Origin: Myxococcales bacterium
GTDB taxonomy: Bacteria > Myxococcota > Polyangia > Polyangiales > Polyangiaceae
Direction of reading: 5' to 3'
Assembly: GCA_020430865.1 (NCBI GenBank)
Contig: JAGQIY010000697.1
Span: 1 to 7,772, forward strand
DNA length: 7,772 nucleotides
The notes below the pieces were generated by a model. That model ran no database searches. It was not told the DNA's origin and saw only the letters and a list, made by a program, of their open reading frames with translations. Position numbers and translations under genes: made by a program. Of this stretch, positions 5,484-7,772 are shown in pieces; positions within the stretch are counted from its first letter, which is position 1, and the number at the start of each line of letters is the position of its first letter.

Positions 5484-7772
5484 TCAGATGAAGAGGGTCA
5501 GTGTCGCCATGACGGTGCGCGGCGCGCCCGCGGAGACGTGCTGGACGGGTAGCAGCGAGGGAGCGGACCCCTGGTTGAAGTTCGAGGCGTAGACGAACTC
5601 ACCGTCGTTCCAGTCCGTGTCGAGGAGGTTGAAGCTCTCCAGGCTCAGCTCGACCTCCTTGAGTCGTGCGGCGACGCGCGCGTCCATCAGGAAGACGTTG
5701 GTCCCCAGCTCCCCGTAGGGGATCGGACGCCGATAGAGGTACGTCAAGCCGAGCCCGAAGGTCCCGACCAGGCTGCGCCCCAAGAGCTTCCCCAGCGTCG
5801 GCTTGAGGGCCAGGTCGTCGCGCACCACCATCTGGGGAACGAAGGGCACTAGTGCGCCCTCTGCGTAGTCTCCCCCAGACTCCGTGAACGTCGCGCGGGT
5901 GTAGGTGGCACCCAGGGAAGACGTGAACCAGGGCGTGGGTTCCGCGGTGAAATCGATCACCGCGCCGTTGCGCTGGGTGGCGGGCACCGGTTCGTTGCGC
6001 GCAACTGACTCGAGGAACACGACGTCGTCGCTGAGGTCGGTGTGGAAGGCGGCGAACGAGGCGCGGATACGCTTCGCGTCGCCGTAGCGGACTCCGAACT
6101 CGTACGAGGTGACCTTGGTGAACGGTGTGCGCTCACCAGCGCCGAGGCTCCGGGCCTGAGGTGAGCGGAAACCCTCGCCATAGCTCAAGAGCGCGTGCAG
6201 TCCTGGCACCACCGCGACGTCGAGCGTGCCCTTCTTGCCGAAGTGCGTGCCCTGGGCCGAGCGTGTCTGGTCGTTGCGCAGGTGATCCGTGATGCCGAAG
6301 GAGAGCGCGTCCCAGCGTGCGCCGCCGCGCACGACCACGCGAGGCAGGGGCCGCAGCGAGACATCGACGAATCCAGACACGCTCTGAGCGTGGACCTCCG
6401 AGTCGATGACGGACGCCGTCACCTCGCGGGTCACCTGGCTCAGCAGTCGGTCTGACTGCTCGATGCTGTCGTCGCGTCCTGCGATCCCGACGCTGATGCT
6501 GTCATGCTCGTTCAGGAGCTTGATCTGGCGACGCAGAGACGCGCGGAAGCCCAGCGTGCGCGCGTCGTTCAGCTGCTGTGTCGAGTCGCCGTTCACAGGA
6601 TCCTCGAGGAAACCGGTGAAGTCGTGGTCCAGCTCGAGGCTGCGCGAGATCGCATAGGGACTGAAGTGGAAGTGCCAGTCATCCAGCGCGCCGCGCAGAT
6701 CCGCGACGACCTGAGTGCGGCCGCTGCGACCTCCCTGGGCGGTGTCGTAGCTGTCGAAGCGATCCATGCGCCCGCTCTCGACGTCGTCCAGGCGCAGGAC
6801 GCCGGCGGAGCCGAAGCGCGCGGCATACGTGCTGGCGAGCAAGCGCAGTTCGATGTCTTCGTGCAGGGGGTGGACGATCTGAGCGATGGCTGAGGCGCGC
6901 TGCGCCGCGCGGCCGACGCCGAAGCCATCACTCTCGTAGGTCTCGAACGCTCCGAAGGTCTCGGCCGGTGCGTCCTTCGGATGGTAGGCGAGGAACGCGC
7001 GCCGCGCGCCGTAGCTGCCCAGGCTGCCGCTCACGGTGAAGCCGGGCTCGTCGTAGCCGAGCTCGAAGTCCATGCTGCCAGCGACCGCGAAGTCCCCTTG
7101 CTCTGGCGAGTAGGGGCCGGGCAGCGCCGTCACGCGAGTCACCACCTCGGGCATCACGAAGTGCAGATCGGCGTAGCCTTGACCGTGCACGTTGCTGACC
7201 TCGTTCACCGGGGCGCCGCCGACCCAGAACTCGATGTCCTGGCCGTGTACGGCGTCGAAGCCGCGAAAGAAGATCTGGTGCGCTTTCCCCTCGCCGCTAT
7301 GCTGGGTGACGAAGGTTCCCGGCACCGTCAGGAGTAGATCACTCGCCGTGCGATGTGGCGCGGCGCTGAGCACTCGCCGATCGCGCTCGACGGCGCTCGC
7401 GGTGCGCGGGGGAGTCGCAGCCCGGACATAGACTTGATCCGTGGGTTGGTCGGCGCCTTCGCTGGTCGGCGCGGCGGCGGCTGGCGTCTGATCAGTGGGC
7501 AGATGCCCTGCCGGTCCGTGAGCCCCGGTGCGCGCCTTCCTAGGGTCCGCCCGGGAAGGTTCAGTCGCGGGCAGGAAGCGAATTACCGCGCGGATTTTTG
7601 CTGAGAGCGGTCCTTCGGGGCCAAGCGCTGGCTTGAAGCGCCAGCGCTTCGCGGCTTCCACCGCGTGGGCCTCGAACTCGCTGACTTCGACCTCGCTGTG
7701 CTGCGGTAGTTCCGGCGGAGTTGCGAGTTGGGCGTCACTGACCCGGCCCTGCGCGTCCACCGTCAAGACCAG
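5484..7772 (-). CDS. TonB C-terminal domain fused to a TonB-dependent outer-membrane receptor (5' end missing)
   Basis: The frame is open to the right edge, so the N-terminus is missing; 762 residues are visible. First comes the end of a TonB C-terminal (energy-transducer) domain (7575-7772): LVLTVDAQGRVSDAQL, then AVEAAKRWRFKPAL and a closing AVIRF strand. A Pro/Ala/Thr-rich linker (7440-7574) leads to a TonB-box-like DQVYVRA (7419-7439). The plug (about 7056-7409) has FFRGFDAVHGQDIEFWVGGA and SNVHGQGYADLHFVMPEVV, ending near GDFAVAGSMDFELG. The remainder to 5484 is a beta-barrel with repeated amphipathic strands, the typical SYGEGFRSPQARSL block, and a C-terminus GAPRTVMATLTLFI whose last aromatic is penultimate. 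Such receptors import siderophores, vitamins, sugars or metals through the outer membrane using TonB energy. The substrate is unknown; several plug histidines hint at a metal ligand. It heads the operon with two lipoprotein genes. Confidence 0.93.
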   Translation of the reverse strand: MVLTVDAQGRVSDAQLATPPELPQHSEVEVSEFEAHAVEAAKRWRFKPALGPEGPLSAKIRAVIRFLPATEPSRADPRKARTGAHGPAGHLPTDQTPAAAAPTSEGADQPTDQVYVRAATPPRTASAVERDRRVLSAAPHRTASDLLLTVPGTFVTQHSGEGKAHQIFFRGFDAVHGQDIEFWVGGAPVNEVSNVHGQGYADLHFVMPEVVTRVTALPGPYSPEQGDFAVAGSMDFELGYDEPGFTVSGSLGSYGARRAFLAYHPKDAPAETFGAFETYESDGFGVGRAAQRASAIAQIVHPLHEDIELRLLASTYAARFGSAGVLRLDDVESGRMDRFDSYDTAQGGRSGRTQVVADLRGALDDWHFHFSPYAISRSLELDHDFTGFLEDPVNGDSTQQLNDARTLGFRASLRRQIKLLNEHDSISVGIAGRDDSIEQSDRLLSQVTREVTASVIDSEVHAQSVSGFVDVSLRPLPRVVVRGGARWDALSFGITDHLRNDQTRSAQGTHFGKKGTLDVAVVPGLHALLSYGEGFRSPQARSLGAGERTPFTKVTSYEFGVRYGDAKRIRASFAAFHTDLSDDVVFLESVARNEPVPATQRNGAVIDFTAEPTPWFTSSLGATYTRATFTESGGDYAEGALVPFVPQMVVRDDLALKPTLGKLLGRSLVGTFGLGLTYLYRRPIPYGELGTNVFLMDARVAARLKEVELSLESFNLLDTDWNDGEFVYASNFNQGSAPSLLPVQHVSAGAPRTVMATLTLFI

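Noticed and set aside
1..7772. CRISPR array, tRNA, transposon ends or integrase
   Set aside because: No regularly spaced repeats, cloverleaf sequence, long terminal inverted repeats or recombinase motifs were found by reading both strands.

Overview
The window is high-GC DNA whose frames are almost completely coding. It most likely comes from a myxobacterium (Myxococcota). The best pointers are a protein of the DUF2378 / TIGR02265 type (bases 887-1576), which is essentially confined to that group, and a TonB-dependent receptor carrying its own TonB C-terminal domain. The lineage is inferred from protein content, since no rRNA or other marker gene is present.

Left part (1-2365). The window opens inside an FAD-dependent oxidoreductase of the phytoene desaturase / hydroxysqualene dehydroxylase type (+, 1-846, N-terminus missing). 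It converges on the DUF2378 protein (-, 887-1576), with a possible two-way terminator hairpin between the two stops. Upstream of the DUF2378 gene on the same strand lies a NicO-type nickel/cobalt transporter-like membrane protein (-, 1748-2365). The 171-base gap between them holds two perfect short inverted repeats.

Middle (2366-3529). The transporter is divergent from a complete pirin-family protein (+, 2480-3529). Their shared 114-base promoter region contains a conspicuous dyad (2397-2420) that could be an operator or a leader hairpin. The pirin gene converges on the operon to its right, with only 23 bases between the stops.

Right part (3553-7772). This is a leftward three-gene operon. 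The first gene, cut at the window edge, is a TonB C-terminal domain fused to a full TonB-dependent outer-membrane receptor (plug and barrel). It is followed by two predicted lipoproteins of unknown function (4539-5462 and 3553-4434). By eye these two look like divergent relatives of each other: they share an N-terminal W-I/K-L-IG block, a Cys-Asp-Asp block and an LT-H-DL block. The downstream one has gained a canonical EF-hand calcium-binding loop. The operon looks like an uncharacterised outer-membrane uptake unit in which the receptor brings part of its own energy-transduction machinery and two surface or periplasmic lipoproteins act as substrate-handling partners. The substrate cannot be read from the sequence. 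Histidines in the plug and lipoproteins, plus a metal transporter and a metal-dependent pirin nearby, make a metal or metal complex a reasonable but unproven guess.

No tRNA, rRNA, CRISPR array, insertion sequence, integrase or origin was seen. No gene-free stretch exceeds 171 bases.
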